Source: CAWGCE01 sp964480915 (GTDB lineage Bacteria; Planctomycetota; Planctomycetia; Pirellulales; Pirellulaceae). From it: 19,567 bases of DNA. The stretch covers positions 1-19,567 of the forward strand of contig CAYZRS010000082.1 of the NCBI GenBank assembly GCA_964480915.1, given 5' to 3'. Of this stretch, positions 7,501-15,619 are shown piece by piece (position 1 is the stretch's first letter; every line of letters starts with the position of its first letter). Under the pieces are notes generated by a model. The model had not been told where the DNA came from. It ran no database searches and saw nothing but the letters and a program-made list of their open reading frames with translations. A program made the translations under genes and the position numbers.

Positions 7501-10500
7501 TCGGGGACGAGCGGAGTGACGACCTGTTTACCGGCCGCCAAGGCGGCCACCTGCACGGCCACCAGTCCGGCCGACGCATCGCGCCAATCGGCGTGCGAGG
7601 CGTCATCGGGCGAGTTGATGAAGGCGGTGTTGGTCCACGACTCGCCGTTTACCGCGTCGAACGGTAGCAGCACGTCAAACATGATCGTGGGCAGGCCCGT
7701 GTTGAGCGGCACATCGCCAAAACCGTAGCGGATGCCGGTCGCACCAAAGCTCCAAGTCGAGCTCCAACCGGTCCCGTCGAAATACTCGACCGCTTCGACC
7801 GTCAGCAATTCACTGTCGGGATCGGTGGGGTCTTGCCGGTAGGTATCGCCGACTTGCAAATTGGAACTACCATCGACGACCGTAAGACCGGCGGGCAGTA
7901 GGTCGGTGACCCATACGTCGCGCGCCGGCGCGCCCGAATCGGGACCGGGAATTGTGACCGTGGCATCCAACCGAATCGTGGCCGTGCCGCCCGCCAAGAA
8001 TTGACTGCCGGAACCGATGTCGATCACTTCCTTGTCGATGCGGACGGCCGCTTCGACGATCGTTAGTCGGTCTCCGGTCCAGATGTCGCTCGACGAGCCT
8101 TCGGCGTACCACAGGTTACTGGCCGGATCGTAGTCCGACGTGTTCCAATCATTCGTGGGATCGGCATCGGACTGCAGAAAATCGGCGGTGGCGGCGACAA
8201 AATTCGCAATGATGTCGCCCTCAGGATTGTTGGCCAAGTCGAGTGTCGAGTGACCGGTCGTTTCCATTGAAACCCAAACATGGACGGACGCACCGGGCGC
8301 CAACGGGTTCAATAAGCGGACTCGATATTTGGTGATCGAATCGCGGACGCCGGTCACCGGATCGGCCGTGCCACCCAACGCGGCGTCGGTCGGATCGGTG
8401 GTCCAGACGGTCGAGGTTTCACCGTCAGCCAGCGTGGCGTCCCCCATCGAATTCCAATCGGTCCAGCCGGCCGGGTCGCCACCGACACCGCCTGTTCCAA
8501 ATTCGATGATGTAGTCGATCCCTTCCTGTAACCAGTCGTCGATGCCACCACCGTTGACGAACGCACGACTCCACTGCCCCTGAGACGGGTTGTCCGTCGA
8601 TTCGGGCGGGTAGGTCGATATGGGAACGATTTTTGTCGAGGAGTTGTCAAACTTGTCGCCGAAGACGATACCCGACAAATCGAGCACGCCGATATTCTGT
8701 CCCGAGGAAACAAGTGAATCGTACTGATGGCCGACCGATGTCACGGCATCGCCCGCGTTCCATTGAGCCGCTCCGTCGATCCAGGTCCATCGGCCCAACT
8801 CGGCGTTGCGTTTGGTCGCGCCGCCAATTCCCGACGAGACGATCGTGTGCGTGAGCGTGTTGTTCGATTCTTCTTCCGTGCCGGCGCCGAAATTACTGGT
8901 GACGCCAAATTCGTCATCCGGGTCAAAACTGCTGATGAGTGGAGTCACCATCAACACGTCGTCGTCGCTAGTGCCCAGCACGCCGTCTTCGCCCGCAATG
9001 ACTTCATCGATGGGGACCCAGACGTGGATCGCGCCCGAAACAAGCCAGCGTTCGTCGGCCGGGAGTGCACGGCCGGCCGAATCGAGTGAGGGAAAGAAAA
9101 CGCCGGCGGTATCGGCGTTCGCAATATTGGCCGAATAGACGGCGCCGGCGGCAGTTGTCGTGGAACCGGTGACTGTCCAATCGCCACTGTCGGGGGTCGA
9201 CCGATCGACGTTCGAGTTGGCTGCGGTTGGGTGCTCACCGGCCGTGCCACTGGGTCGCAACCATTCGTACCAAGGGAAGTTCGTGCCATCGAACTCAAAA
9301 TTGCGGACGATGCCGTCGAGCGCTACCGGGACACCGATCGTTGGTCCCCAATCGAACAGCACCGCACCCGGGCTGACGCCCGTCAGGTCGAGGTCGAATG
9401 CGATGTTTTGTTCCAGCGGCGCCGTACCCTTGATCGCATCGTCACCGGTGCGGGTCGGATGGCTGCCCAAGAGTCCGACACTGTAGCTATACACAACACC
9501 GTCCTCTGCGCCGGTGACGTCGGTGTAGGTGCCACGGAACTGAGGCAGCGAGAGCCATAAATCGGCACTGGCGGCAGACGAAATTGTGAAGTCGATATCT
9601 TCCGACGTTTGCAATGAGGTCGCATTCTCGTCCGAGTTACCGTAGAAGACGATGTCGTTGATCGACGTGCCATTGGCGACACCCAGGGCGCGGGCCGTCA
9701 CAGAAATGCTGCTGGTGATTGTGCCGGGAATGTCGGGTAGATACATCACCATCGTGCGCATGTCGCCGCCCGGTTCTCCTGATACGGAATCAAAGATACC
9801 CGATCTGGCATCGCCGGCAGCTTGTGCGGGTAAAAAATCCCAGACCATTCCGTCCGGCAATGTGACGGTGAAATTCGGGTTGGTTGCGCCGTTGGAATCG
9901 GTGTTAAAAAACAGATCCAGGTTGACGACGTCGTGGGAACGGACGATCCCATTGAGCGGACTGGAGTCGTTGCCCGGATCGTTGTTCAGATCGAACGATG
10001 GCGTACCGTCCGAGACGACGGCGGCGCTGATGTCGATCAATCCGAGTGTCGCATCGATCAGCTGCTGCACCTCGGCGTCGAAGATCAAGTCGGACTCGAC
10101 CTGGCCGACTTCGACTTCCAATTGCCAATCGGCCCCGTGTTGCCAATTTCCCGTCAGGTCATCACTGGCTCCGATGTCGGCCCCGGTCAGTGAGCTGAAC
10201 GTTTCCAAGAAGCCGCGACCGTCCGTTCCGTCGGCCACTTCACAGCCGTAGAGTAAGATGTCGCCGTCTGCCGTGAGCGATTTGCCAATCTCTGCCAGTA
10301 AGTGGTGTTGCGATCTCAGCCCGTCCGTGCCGATGCGTGAATTGCCCAGCAGCAACTCGCCCGATTGGCCGTGGGACACAATGTGGATCGCCGTTAGGCC
10401 GGTACGGCCAGCGAGCGCGTTGGCCATTTGCCGGAGTCCGTCGTGATCAGACGAGATGAAAACGACTTCGATGTGCTGGTTTTGTAGCTCGGCGAATACT

Positions 10501-10829
10501 GCTGCCGCGTTCGCAACGCCCGCATCTAAGAAGACAATCTCATGGCGGGTGTCGACCTCTGGTATTGCCTGACGGGGCGGTTCCACAAAAATCTGCGTGT
10601 TGGCGAGTTCGGTTGGCGGAACCGTCACATCGCAGGCGGTGCATTCTGCTGAAGCAAATGGCTCATTCGCGAAATCGTCAGCCAACGGGGAGGCGACAAG
10701 GAAATCGAACGGCGCCACCGCATCGAACAGCGTTCGGTCTTCAAGTCTTGCAAACAACCGTTCGGCAACAATGCGACGCAGTTGGATCGGATGTGATTGG
10801 AAGCGTTCATGAGAAAGCAATCGAAGCAT
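4563..10829 (-). CDS. Giant secreted surface protein: LEPR-type N-terminus, DUF4347, DUF11 repeats, SdrD B-like domain
   Basis: A protein of about 2088 aa. The frame is open to 10922, but ATG 10829 is preferred: it follows AAGGGA with proper spacing and opens a basic leader ending in LEDRTLFDAVAP (29-40), the planctomycete LEPR-XLL-like signature. Residues about 97-263 are a DUF4347 module with HIVSHGQSGELLLGNS (H153) and ILLYGCEVADGTDG (C196). This is followed by about 1000 residues of Asp/Thr/Ser/Gly-rich beta-sandwich-like sequence. One degenerate and four clear DUF11-type repeats then cover nt about 4985-6950. The C-terminus is an SdrD B/carboxypeptidase-regulatory-like domain (EGFVYADGDDD to LPPGDYTLRQIQPTNF, nt about 4660-4975). 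The last residues contain SKRYFLSST. Cysteines are very few. The likely location is outside the cytoplasm, as an adhesin or cell-surface scaffold; this is inferred from domains. Long plus-strand ORFs over this gene are shadows. Confidence 0.9.
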   Translation of the reverse strand: MLRLLSHERFQSHPIQLRRIVAERLFARLEDRTLFDAVAPFDFLVASPLADDFANEPFASAECTACDVTVPPTELANTQIFVEPPRQAIPEVDTRHEIVFLDAGVANAAAVFAELQNQHIEVVFISSDHDGLRQMANALAGRTGLTAIHIVSHGQSGELLLGNSRIGTDGLRSQHHLLAEIGKSLTADGDILLYGCEVADGTDGRGFLETFSSLTGADIGASDDLTGNWQHGADWQLEVEVGQVESDLIFDAEVQQLIDATLGLIDISAAVVSDGTPSFDLNNDPGNDSSPLNGIVRSHDVVNLDLFFNTDSNGATNPNFTVTLPDGMVWDFLPAQAAGDARSGIFDSVSGEPGGDMRTMVMYLPDIPGTITSSISVTARALGVANGTSINDIVFYGNSDENATSLQTSEDIDFTISSAASADLWLSLPQFRGTYTDVTGAEDGVVYSYSVGLLGSHPTRTGDDAIKGTAPLEQNIAFDLDLTGVSPGAVLFDWGPTIGVPVALDGIVRNFEFDGTNFPWYEWLRPSGTAGEHPTAANSNVDRSTPDSGDWTVTGSTTTAAGAVYSANIANADTAGVFFPSLDSAGRALPADERWLVSGAIHVWVPIDEVIAGEDGVLGTSDDDVLMVTPLISSFDPDDEFGVTSNFGAGTEEESNNTLTHTIVSSGIGGATKRNAELGRWTWIDGAAQWNAGDAVTSVGHQYDSLVSSGQNIGVLDLSGIVFGDKFDNSSTKIVPISTYPPESTDNPSQGQWSRAFVNGGGIDDWLQEGIDYIIEFGTGGVGGDPAGWTDWNSMGDATLADGETSTVWTTDPTDAALGGTADPVTGVRDSITKYRVRLLNPLAPGASVHVWVSMETTGHSTLDLANNPEGDIIANFVAATADFLQSDADPTNDWNTSDYDPASNLWYAEGSSSDIWTGDRLTIVEAAVRIDKEVIDIGSGSQFLAGGTATIRLDATVTIPGPDSGAPARDVWVTDLLPAGLTVVDGSSNLQVGDTYRQDPTDPDSELLTVEAVEYFDGTGWSSTWSFGATGIRYGFGDVPLNTGLPTIMFDVLLPFDAVNGESWTNTAFINSPDDASHADWRDASAGLVAVQVAALAAGKQVVTPLVPEDTTIIYELGIANVSTDRDLAFFDAIDILPYSGDFSGSSFSGSYTDIIVAGLDPAIDVYVTTALQTALDAQDGAVDGYADPGALTDTWYEGVGAGNWTFTLDDVIAGVAGAPTMSQITALRFVSDGSVNPQLTPGDSITWRIELTPDGNVGIPSDLYRNQFAARTDSAVLPLPVFSPVVTAAVVAPDIEIQKEICLDPADCDPTNDAHWGEETTVNVSSTGTYRIKVTNTGTADLDTVVSDVIPSGLVYVAGTAMASVGDASGFPPTWSLELPAGTSAYLTFDVTSASATTHTNQASATGSDQFGRVVNDSDPASITFINPIDLEVSKSDGGVSVAPGEAITYTINFANHGPSAATGVLLREVLPVNTTYNASGSTSGWIEITPGVFEFLLGPMANGDVGSVDFSVIVDSSLPSGFDTVSNTVTIADDGLSGTETNVGNNMATDTTPITLPSGTAPDYQITKDDGLTNVVPGQQITYSLTISNVGDRDGTGVVVSDTFPSDLLTNVVASDGGIVDVANGTVTWNIGNFAINDSRTFTVTAEVVSRLPANVDRITNLASIMDDGLQGIDPTPENNTADDIDTVTATPDYVILKDDGITTVHPGDSITYSISVTNAGNQTGTNLVVTDTFPADLLTSVVPDSGGIVDVVNGTVVWNIPQLAPGDSISLTVSAQLVAIAPVGRDTITNTVTVQDDGTNGDDPTLDNNRDDDVDTLDAAPDLVLTKTDGDVTAVLGEGVRFTLGYSNIGNQDATGVEIVESLPAGTTFDATNSTAGWIAVGTNEYRFDIGNLAVGESGQIDFAVVVDDAAAAGVLLNNTATIRDDGTNGTDLDLNNNTGTDETPVIAGTIEGFVYADGDDDASFDPEESPIGGVRIELTGIDLAGNTINRTINTDNNGYYLFDDLPPGDYTLRQIQPTNFADGADSSGTPGASVGNDVIQIALGGGESATENNFGEGALDLSTISKRYFLSSTSSGVYDDVAT
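4985..6545 (-). repeat. Four tandem DUF11-type repeats within the giant protein, in B-A-A-B order
   Basis: Each copy is about 130 residues (about 400 bp) and opens with a K-x-DG motif: SKSDGGVSVAPGEAITYTI (near 6540), ITKDDGLTNVVPGQQITYSL (near 6125), LKDDGITTVHPGDSITYSI (near 5735) and LTKTDGDVTAVLGEGVRFTL (near 5345). Each closes with a TNTVTxxDDGxxGxDxxxxNN-type segment. The two middle copies share DTFP-DLLT-VV and GGIVDVxNGTVxWNI, while the outer two share LPxxTT…STxGWI and G..DFxVxVD. There are therefore two subtypes in mirror order. A more diverged DUF11-like unit precedes them (from about 6950). Confidence 0.8.
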
Positions 10830-11396
10830 GGACTGTCCCTTGACTATCGTAAACCTACGAACCGACCGGTATGTTTTCCCTACCGAAAGTCGCCACAAAA
10901 CCTGGAACTCGCTCGAACCCAACGTGTTCGACTTTGTTTTCGTCTTTTGTCTTGGTCTGAGTTGCGAGCCAGGCGGCGCTGGACGGTGATTTTGTTGATC
11001 ACGAATGGGTTTGTGGCGGTTCGAGTGACTTGCCGAAAGCGGCGTTACCGAATGGTCGTCTGCGAGCCGTCCCCACGCAGAAGAACACCGAATGGAGTTA
11101 GGGAGATACCCGTTGAAAATGGGACGCTTCGCCTGTCGATTCCGATCGATTCGATTTCAACGCCCACCGAAAACGGCGCTCTCGCGCGGGCGCTGACCAC
11201 CAGTTAGGGCGGTGCCGTTTGCGATAATCGGAACGACTCCACCCGGCAGTCGTTCGCATGAAGTTGCCATTTCGCAACGGTCGTGACGTGGACGTGTTGT
11301 TTTCGCGACATTCTTCCGGCTCGTCTGACCCCAGCAAAGATAGCGGAATCGCCTAATTCCTGGCATTAACGCCTCTTTTGTTTCGTCGATTCGATC
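10830..11396. other. Divergent leader region between the giant surface-protein gene and the sigma-factor gene
   Basis: This long gap holds no convincing gene. Plus-strand frames across 10797-11207 and minus-strand frames across 11098-11414 are Arg-rich shadows without a good ribosome binding site. The left end carries the AAGGGA ribosome binding site of the giant gene and a small inverted repeat CGGTA…TACCG at 10867-10885. The right end leads into the sigma-54-type element at 11397. I could not identify a tRNA or known riboswitch. An unrecognised leader RNA cannot be excluded. Confidence 0.5.
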
Positions 11397-11413
11397 CTGG
11401 CACCGGTCCTGCA
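11397..11413 (+). promoter_or_regulatory. Putative sigma-54 (RpoN) -24/-12 promoter
   Basis: CTGGCACCGGTCCTGCA matches the consensus YTGGCACGRNNNTTGCW at 12 of 14 specified positions. The invariant GG and GC have the correct spacing. Transcription would begin around 11424, leaving a leader of about 30 nt before the GTG at 11455. That leader contains the ribosome binding site AAGGA (11443-11447). No upstream activator site was identified. A match of this quality could occur about once by chance in a window this size, but the position directly ahead of a gene is favourable. Confidence 0.45.
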
Positions 11414-11454
11414 TTTAGGTGAGTGAACCAGTCGCCTAGCCCAAGGAATGCATC

Positions 11455-13044
11455 GTGAAGAATCACTCGCCGAAATCCGCCCATGGGAAATCAACCGCGA
11501 ACGGAAAGGCCAAGGCCGGCAAGCTGTCGAAAGACGCGAAGCAGTCGCCTATGTCTCCCAAGGATGCGAAGCCGGGTGAGCAAGAATCCAAACCGGCACC
11601 GAAGAAGTATCGAGACAGTACTTCGAAGTTCAATGCGACCGACGATCCGGTGCGCATGTACTTGATGCAAATGGGCGAGATCCCAATGCTCTCGCGTACC
11701 GAAGAAGTTCAGGCGGCCGTCAATATCGAAACATGGCGTACCCGCTTTCGTATTAGCATGGTAGCTTCCGACTTGGTTCTTCAGGGTGCCGTCGTCGCAC
11801 TCGAGAAAGTCCGTGACAGCGAATTGCGGTTGGATCGCACGATCGAAGTGTCGGTCACCAACACGGCCGAGAAAAAGCGGATCATGCAACGCATCGGTCC
11901 CAACATCGAGACCATCCGGCGCATGCTGGTGGAGAACCACCGCGATTTCCACCTCGCGATGAACAAGAAAAACCCGATCGCAGAACGACGTCAGGCATGG
12001 CGTCGCCTCATTCGTCGTCGCTTTCGTGCTGTGCGACTCGTCGAAGAAATGAACTTGCGCCAACAGAAACTGGTTCCGCTGCTCGATCAGCTGGAAGATA
12101 TCTCCCGTCGGATGGCGACGCTCCAGAAACAGATTCGACAAGGCGGAGGCGAATCGGCTGGCGGTAGAACTGTTAAAGAACTGAAGTCAGAATTGCATTA
12201 CCTCATGCGAATCTCGCTGGAGAGCCCGGCGACTCTCCGTCGTCGCATCAATCGCACAGACAAATTTCGCCGCGAGTACGATGCGGCGAAGCGACACCTG
12301 TCGGCCGGTAACCTGCGGTTGGTGGTCTCGATCGCCAAGAAATACCGCAATCGCGGTCTGAGTTTCCTCGACCTGATTCAAGAAGGAAACACGGGCCTGA
12401 TGCGAGCGGTCGATAAGTTCGAGCACGCTCGCGGCTACAAATTTTCGACCTACGCGACTTGGTGGATTCGCCAAGCGATCACGCGAGCCATCGCCGATCA
12501 AAGTCGTACAATTCGTGTACCGGTCCACATGATCGATACCATGAGCAAGGTGCGGCAGCTGACGCGTGAAATGGTTCAAGAACTGGGCCGCGAACCGACG
12601 CCCGAAGAGCTGGCCGAGCGTTCCGACATGTCGCTCGAAGATGCTCGCTGCATCATGCGGATGGCGCGCCAACCACTTTCGCTCGACCAGCCCATGGGCG
12701 ACCACGACGACAGTTACTTCGGCGACTTCTTAGAAGATTATCGCGACGACGATCCACTTTACGATCACAATCATGACGCGTTGAAAGTTCGTATCTCGGA
12801 AGTGATGGATGTCCTGAACCACCGTGAACGTGAGATCATCCGGTTGCGATACGGCTTGGCCGATGGATACAGCTATACACTGGAAGAAGTCGGTAAGATA
12901 TTTTCAGTGACGAGAGAACGAGTGCGACAAATCGAATCGAAAGCTGTCCGGAAACTGCAGGAGCCTTACCGTTCCCGTCGCCTGGCCGGGTTCCTCGATC
13001 TGCCACCCGAAATGTACCTGAACAACAACTTGCCCACGACCTAG
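11455..13044 (+). CDS. rpoD: RNA polymerase sigma factor, sigma-70 family, RpoD-like
   Basis: A 529-aa protein that directs RNA polymerase to promoters. A Lys/Ser/Pro-rich, probably disordered N-terminus (1-60) takes the place of region 1.1. Region 1.2 is DPVRMYLMQMGEIPMLSRTE (64-83). A helical, charged non-conserved region covers about 95-283. Region 2 runs about 285-352 (AGNLRLVVSIAKKYRNRGL, FLDLIQEGNTGL, YKFSTYATWWIRQAITRAIA), including core-binding and -10 recognition residues. Region 3 runs about 358-430 (GREPTPEELAERSDMSLEDA). Region 4 runs about 446-510, with helix-turn-helix TLEEVGKIFSVTRERVRQIE (475-494) for the -35 element. The start is GTG with AAGGA 7 nt upstream. The region 1.2 plus non-conserved-region layout is that of group 1/2 factors. 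Whether it is the primary factor or one of several RpoD paralogues cannot be decided here. Confidence 0.93.
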   Translation: MKNHSPKSAHGKSTANGKAKAGKLSKDAKQSPMSPKDAKPGEQESKPAPKKYRDSTSKFNATDDPVRMYLMQMGEIPMLSRTEEVQAAVNIETWRTRFRISMVASDLVLQGAVVALEKVRDSELRLDRTIEVSVTNTAEKKRIMQRIGPNIETIRRMLVENHRDFHLAMNKKNPIAERRQAWRRLIRRRFRAVRLVEEMNLRQQKLVPLLDQLEDISRRMATLQKQIRQGGGESAGGRTVKELKSELHYLMRISLESPATLRRRINRTDKFRREYDAAKRHLSAGNLRLVVSIAKKYRNRGLSFLDLIQEGNTGLMRAVDKFEHARGYKFSTYATWWIRQAITRAIADQSRTIRVPVHMIDTMSKVRQLTREMVQELGREPTPEELAERSDMSLEDARCIMRMARQPLSLDQPMGDHDDSYFGDFLEDYRDDDPLYDHNHDALKVRISEVMDVLNHREREIIRLRYGLADGYSYTLEEVGKIFSVTRERVRQIESKAVRKLQEPYRSRRLAGFLDLPPEMYLNNNLPTT

Positions 13045-13175
13045 CGAGGACGCCTGGCGGCCCATCGGCGGTTTGTGCAACGCGGCCAACGCCTAACGGC
13101 TTTCCGGTGTCACTTATTCATGCCGCTCATCCTGTGCGGATGCTGGGATTGCGGGGCCCGACGGTCGCAAGATTG

Positions 13176-15485
13176 CTAAATCTCCACTTCAACATCGGTC
13201 AACGTTGGCGGACCGATTGCAAAGCTGTTCATTCCGATCGATTCGAAAGTGTCCGTGCCGCTGCTGCCAGCGAAGAGCACCGTCGCGCTAAACACTGAAT
13301 CTTCCAGCTGCAACAAATCGTTGCCCGCACCCAAGTTGGCGGTAAAAGTGCCGACGACCGCAGAATCGCCAACCGTCAGTTCATTGTCACCCTTATCGGC
13401 GTTCAGGGTGAACGAGCTCATGGCCATCAGTTGCCGCACTTCGAACGTACTATCAACCGCATCGCCGCCGGCCGCTTTGCTGGAACCTTGGGTCACCGAG
13501 ATGGCTCCGAAGACTTCCGTCGCGATTGAATTATTGCCCAGCTCAATTTCACTGCCTCGTGACTTGCCACTGCCTACTTTTGACGAGCCTATGCCATGAT
13601 GGATCGTGAGGACGTCACCAAGGACGGCGCCACCGAACAGTCGAGTTACATTTCCGACCGCCGAACTGCTCTTCGTGCTCGCTTTTCCAGTGCCCAGCGT
13701 CACATTGACTGCGCCGGTGATATCACTTCCGCCAACGGAGACAGAGTTTCCAATCGCGCTGTTCGATTTAGTCACGGCCGAACCGTTCGCCGTTTCGAAG
13801 CTGACCGAACCGCCAACGGTAACATTGGAACCGAGCGATGAGACGTTGGCGATGACAGAACCCAAAGCGTAGTAAGTATCCGAGATCGTCGGTTTGCCGA
13901 TCGCTTTGCCATTGCCGTTGGTGATTGTCACATCACCGCTCACGACGCTGTCGGAACCTACCCGGCCAATATTCCCGATGGCGCTGCCGTAGGTGAAGCC
14001 ATTGAGCGTCGCTTTGCCCGATCCGTTGGTGATCGAAACGTTTCCACCAATGGATGTATACGAGGCGATCACCGCGTTGTTGCCGACAGCGCTTCGGTAG
14101 TTCGAGAAGGAAAGCGTGGCGGCGCCGTTGCCATTCGTAATCGTCACGTCGCCCGCGATCGTATTGGTCGAATAGCGTCCAATGGTCACCTGGTTTCCGG
14201 TTGCCTCAGAAAAATAGCCGCCTGTCGAGCTGCTCTTGGCGTTCCCATTTTGGATGTCAAGGTTCCCCAGCAGCATGTTGTCTGACAGGGTTACGTCGTT
14301 TCCGGTGACTTCCGAGCCTTGCACGTTGGCATTGCCGGTTGCGATCGTGACGTCGCCGCCGATTTCGCTGAGGCCCAGATAAATGTCACTGCCAGTGATT
14401 GAGCTGTCGTAGTATCGAGTCTTCGCACTACTATTGCCGACCGTGACCGTGAGCTCTCCCGTCACGTTTGCTGAAGCAACGGTGACTCGATGAGCCGACC
14501 CGCCTGACAAGTCTCCTTTCAATACCGCATTGTCGGCACTCACCCTCACATCGCCACCGATCGGACCATTGTCGTCAATTCGTGTCCACGTGCCTCGCGC
14601 GTTTAAGCCGTTGCCTTTTTGTTGTGTGGTCGCGTTGCCCTGGTCGAGCAGGACGTTGCCTGAAATCGCCCCGTTGTCGGTCACCGTCAGCCTGCTGGCC
14701 ACGCTAAAACCGTAACCGCTCGCTTTCAGATTTCCGTGCTGGACAACGACGTCGCCAGTGATGGACGCGTTATTCGTAATCTGAGTGATCGCTCCATCAG
14801 CCCCATCGGCAGCGTTGGCGACACCACTGACGACGGTGACGTTGAGGCCGCCCAGGTGCGAGTTGTTGTCGATTGTGATTTCACTGGCGATCGCTTCGCC
14901 GCCCTTGTTGATCGCCGTCGCTTTTCCATGGACGATCGTCACTTCGCCGTCGATGCTGCTATTTTCCACCGTCGATTGATGAGTCGACAATAAGAGCGAC
15001 GAATCGGCCGATTTCTTGCCCGTGCCGTTCTCGACGCTCACATCACCACCGATGTTTGCATTCGACAAGCGGAACTCATTTCCACCGACCCCACCATCGA
15101 CGATGATGTTTCCATCAAAATCGACTCCGCTAATCACCACGCGGTCGTCGCCGCGATCCATATCAATCAGGATGTCTCCAGCCAGCCCCGTGATGTCCTC
15201 GCCACCGTTCACGGTCGTCCCCGCCTGGCCGAGGACATCGAACGTGCCGCCCGATTCGACAATCAGAATCTGGTTGTCATCGCCGTCACCGCTGATCAGC
15301 AAATCGCCTCCCGATACGGAAACGGAGACGTCACCGGCCATGAGCAGTCGCGATTCGAGTGGCTCCAGTCCCATTTCGATCGCCTCAACTTGAGACGTGT
15401 GAGGCGCCAGAAAGCGTTTCCGAATCGATGGCCAAGATGGTCGGCGAGAGGTCGAGTGTTTACGAGGAATCGATCGATGTTTCAT
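13176..15485 (-). CDS. LEPR-XLL surface protein with tandem beta-solenoid-like repeats, 769 aa
   Basis: The N-terminus is strongly basic (residues 1-25) and leads to LEPLESRLLMAGDV (40-53), the LEPR-XLL signature of exported planctomycete proteins. Residues 54-142 are a short glycine/aspartate-rich beta region (SGGDLLISGDGDDNQILIVE, VNGGEDITGLAGDILIDMD). Residues about 143-686 consist of about 16 degenerate copies of a roughly 34-residue unit with core I-x-GDVTI-x-NGNGKA, a variable Ser/Thr/Tyr-rich loop, then SAVGN-x-VTI. The C-terminal part (GDNELTVGDS, ANLGAGNDLLQLED) resembles generic planctomycete GD-rich tails. There are no cysteines. The periodic short strands with Asn/Gly turns suggest a right-handed beta-solenoid on the cell surface. 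Enzymatic function is not indicated. ATG 15485 lacks a clear Shine-Dalgarno. The gene converges on the sigma-factor gene with 131 bases between the stops. Confidence 0.85.
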   Translation of the reverse strand: MKHRSIPRKHSTSRRPSWPSIRKRFLAPHTSQVEAIEMGLEPLESRLLMAGDVSVSVSGGDLLISGDGDDNQILIVESGGTFDVLGQAGTTVNGGEDITGLAGDILIDMDRGDDRVVISGVDFDGNIIVDGGVGGNEFRLSNANIGGDVSVENGTGKKSADSSLLLSTHQSTVENSSIDGEVTIVHGKATAINKGGEAIASEITIDNNSHLGGLNVTVVSGVANAADGADGAITQITNNASITGDVVVQHGNLKASGYGFSVASRLTVTDNGAISGNVLLDQGNATTQQKGNGLNARGTWTRIDDNGPIGGDVRVSADNAVLKGDLSGGSAHRVTVASANVTGELTVTVGNSSAKTRYYDSSITGSDIYLGLSEIGGDVTIATGNANVQGSEVTGNDVTLSDNMLLGNLDIQNGNAKSSSTGGYFSEATGNQVTIGRYSTNTIAGDVTITNGNGAATLSFSNYRSAVGNNAVIASYTSIGGNVSITNGSGKATLNGFTYGSAIGNIGRVGSDSVVSGDVTITNGNGKAIGKPTISDTYYALGSVIANVSSLGSNVTVGGSVSFETANGSAVTKSNSAIGNSVSVGGSDITGAVNVTLGTGKASTKSSSAVGNVTRLFGGAVLGDVLTIHHGIGSSKVGSGKSRGSEIELGNNSIATEVFGAISVTQGSSKAAGGDAVDSTFEVRQLMAMSSFTLNADKGDNELTVGDSAVVGTFTANLGAGNDLLQLEDSVFSATVLFAGSSGTDTFESIGMNSFAIGPPTLTDVEVEI
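13428..15059 (-). repeat. About sixteen degenerate ~34-aa (about 100 bp) coding repeats
   Basis: Representative cores are ANIGGDVSVENGTGKKSA, SEIGGDVTIATGNANVQG, NTIAGDVTITNGNGAATL, TSIGGNVSITNGSGKATL, SVVSGDVTITNGNGKAIG and SDITGAVNVTLGTGKAST. Between cores lie loops that often end in SAVGN, SAIGN or VTGND before a short strand. Unit length varies from about 31 to 41 residues. The most regular copies lie in the middle and C-terminal half (nt about 13700-14400). Copies near the N-terminus are more diverged. Confidence 0.75.
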
Positions 15486-15619
15486 CAGAATAGCTCAATC
15501 CAGAAAAGGGCAAGGTTTGGAGGATCGCTCGTGCTCGTAGAACGCGGACGTCTCAATCAAGAGAACCCAACGAATGGCTGCTGTGAGGCAGAATGCCGAA
15601 AGAAAATCAGGAAATGACA

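Noticed and set aside
4907..10251. Many long plus-strand ORFs opposite the giant surface-protein gene (for example 6081-6533, 9652-10251)
   Set aside because: They are antisense shadows of a repetitive, Asp/Thr/Gly-rich coding region. Their residue composition is Arg/Ser/Pro-rich and without domains.
10950..11100. GGTTCGAGTGAC-like segment resembling a tRNA T-arm
   Set aside because: No acceptor stem, D-arm or anticodon arm could be paired around it.
13045..13175. Terminator between the convergent sigma-factor and solenoid-protein genes
   Set aside because: The GC-rich stretch has only very short stems and no T-tract on either strand.
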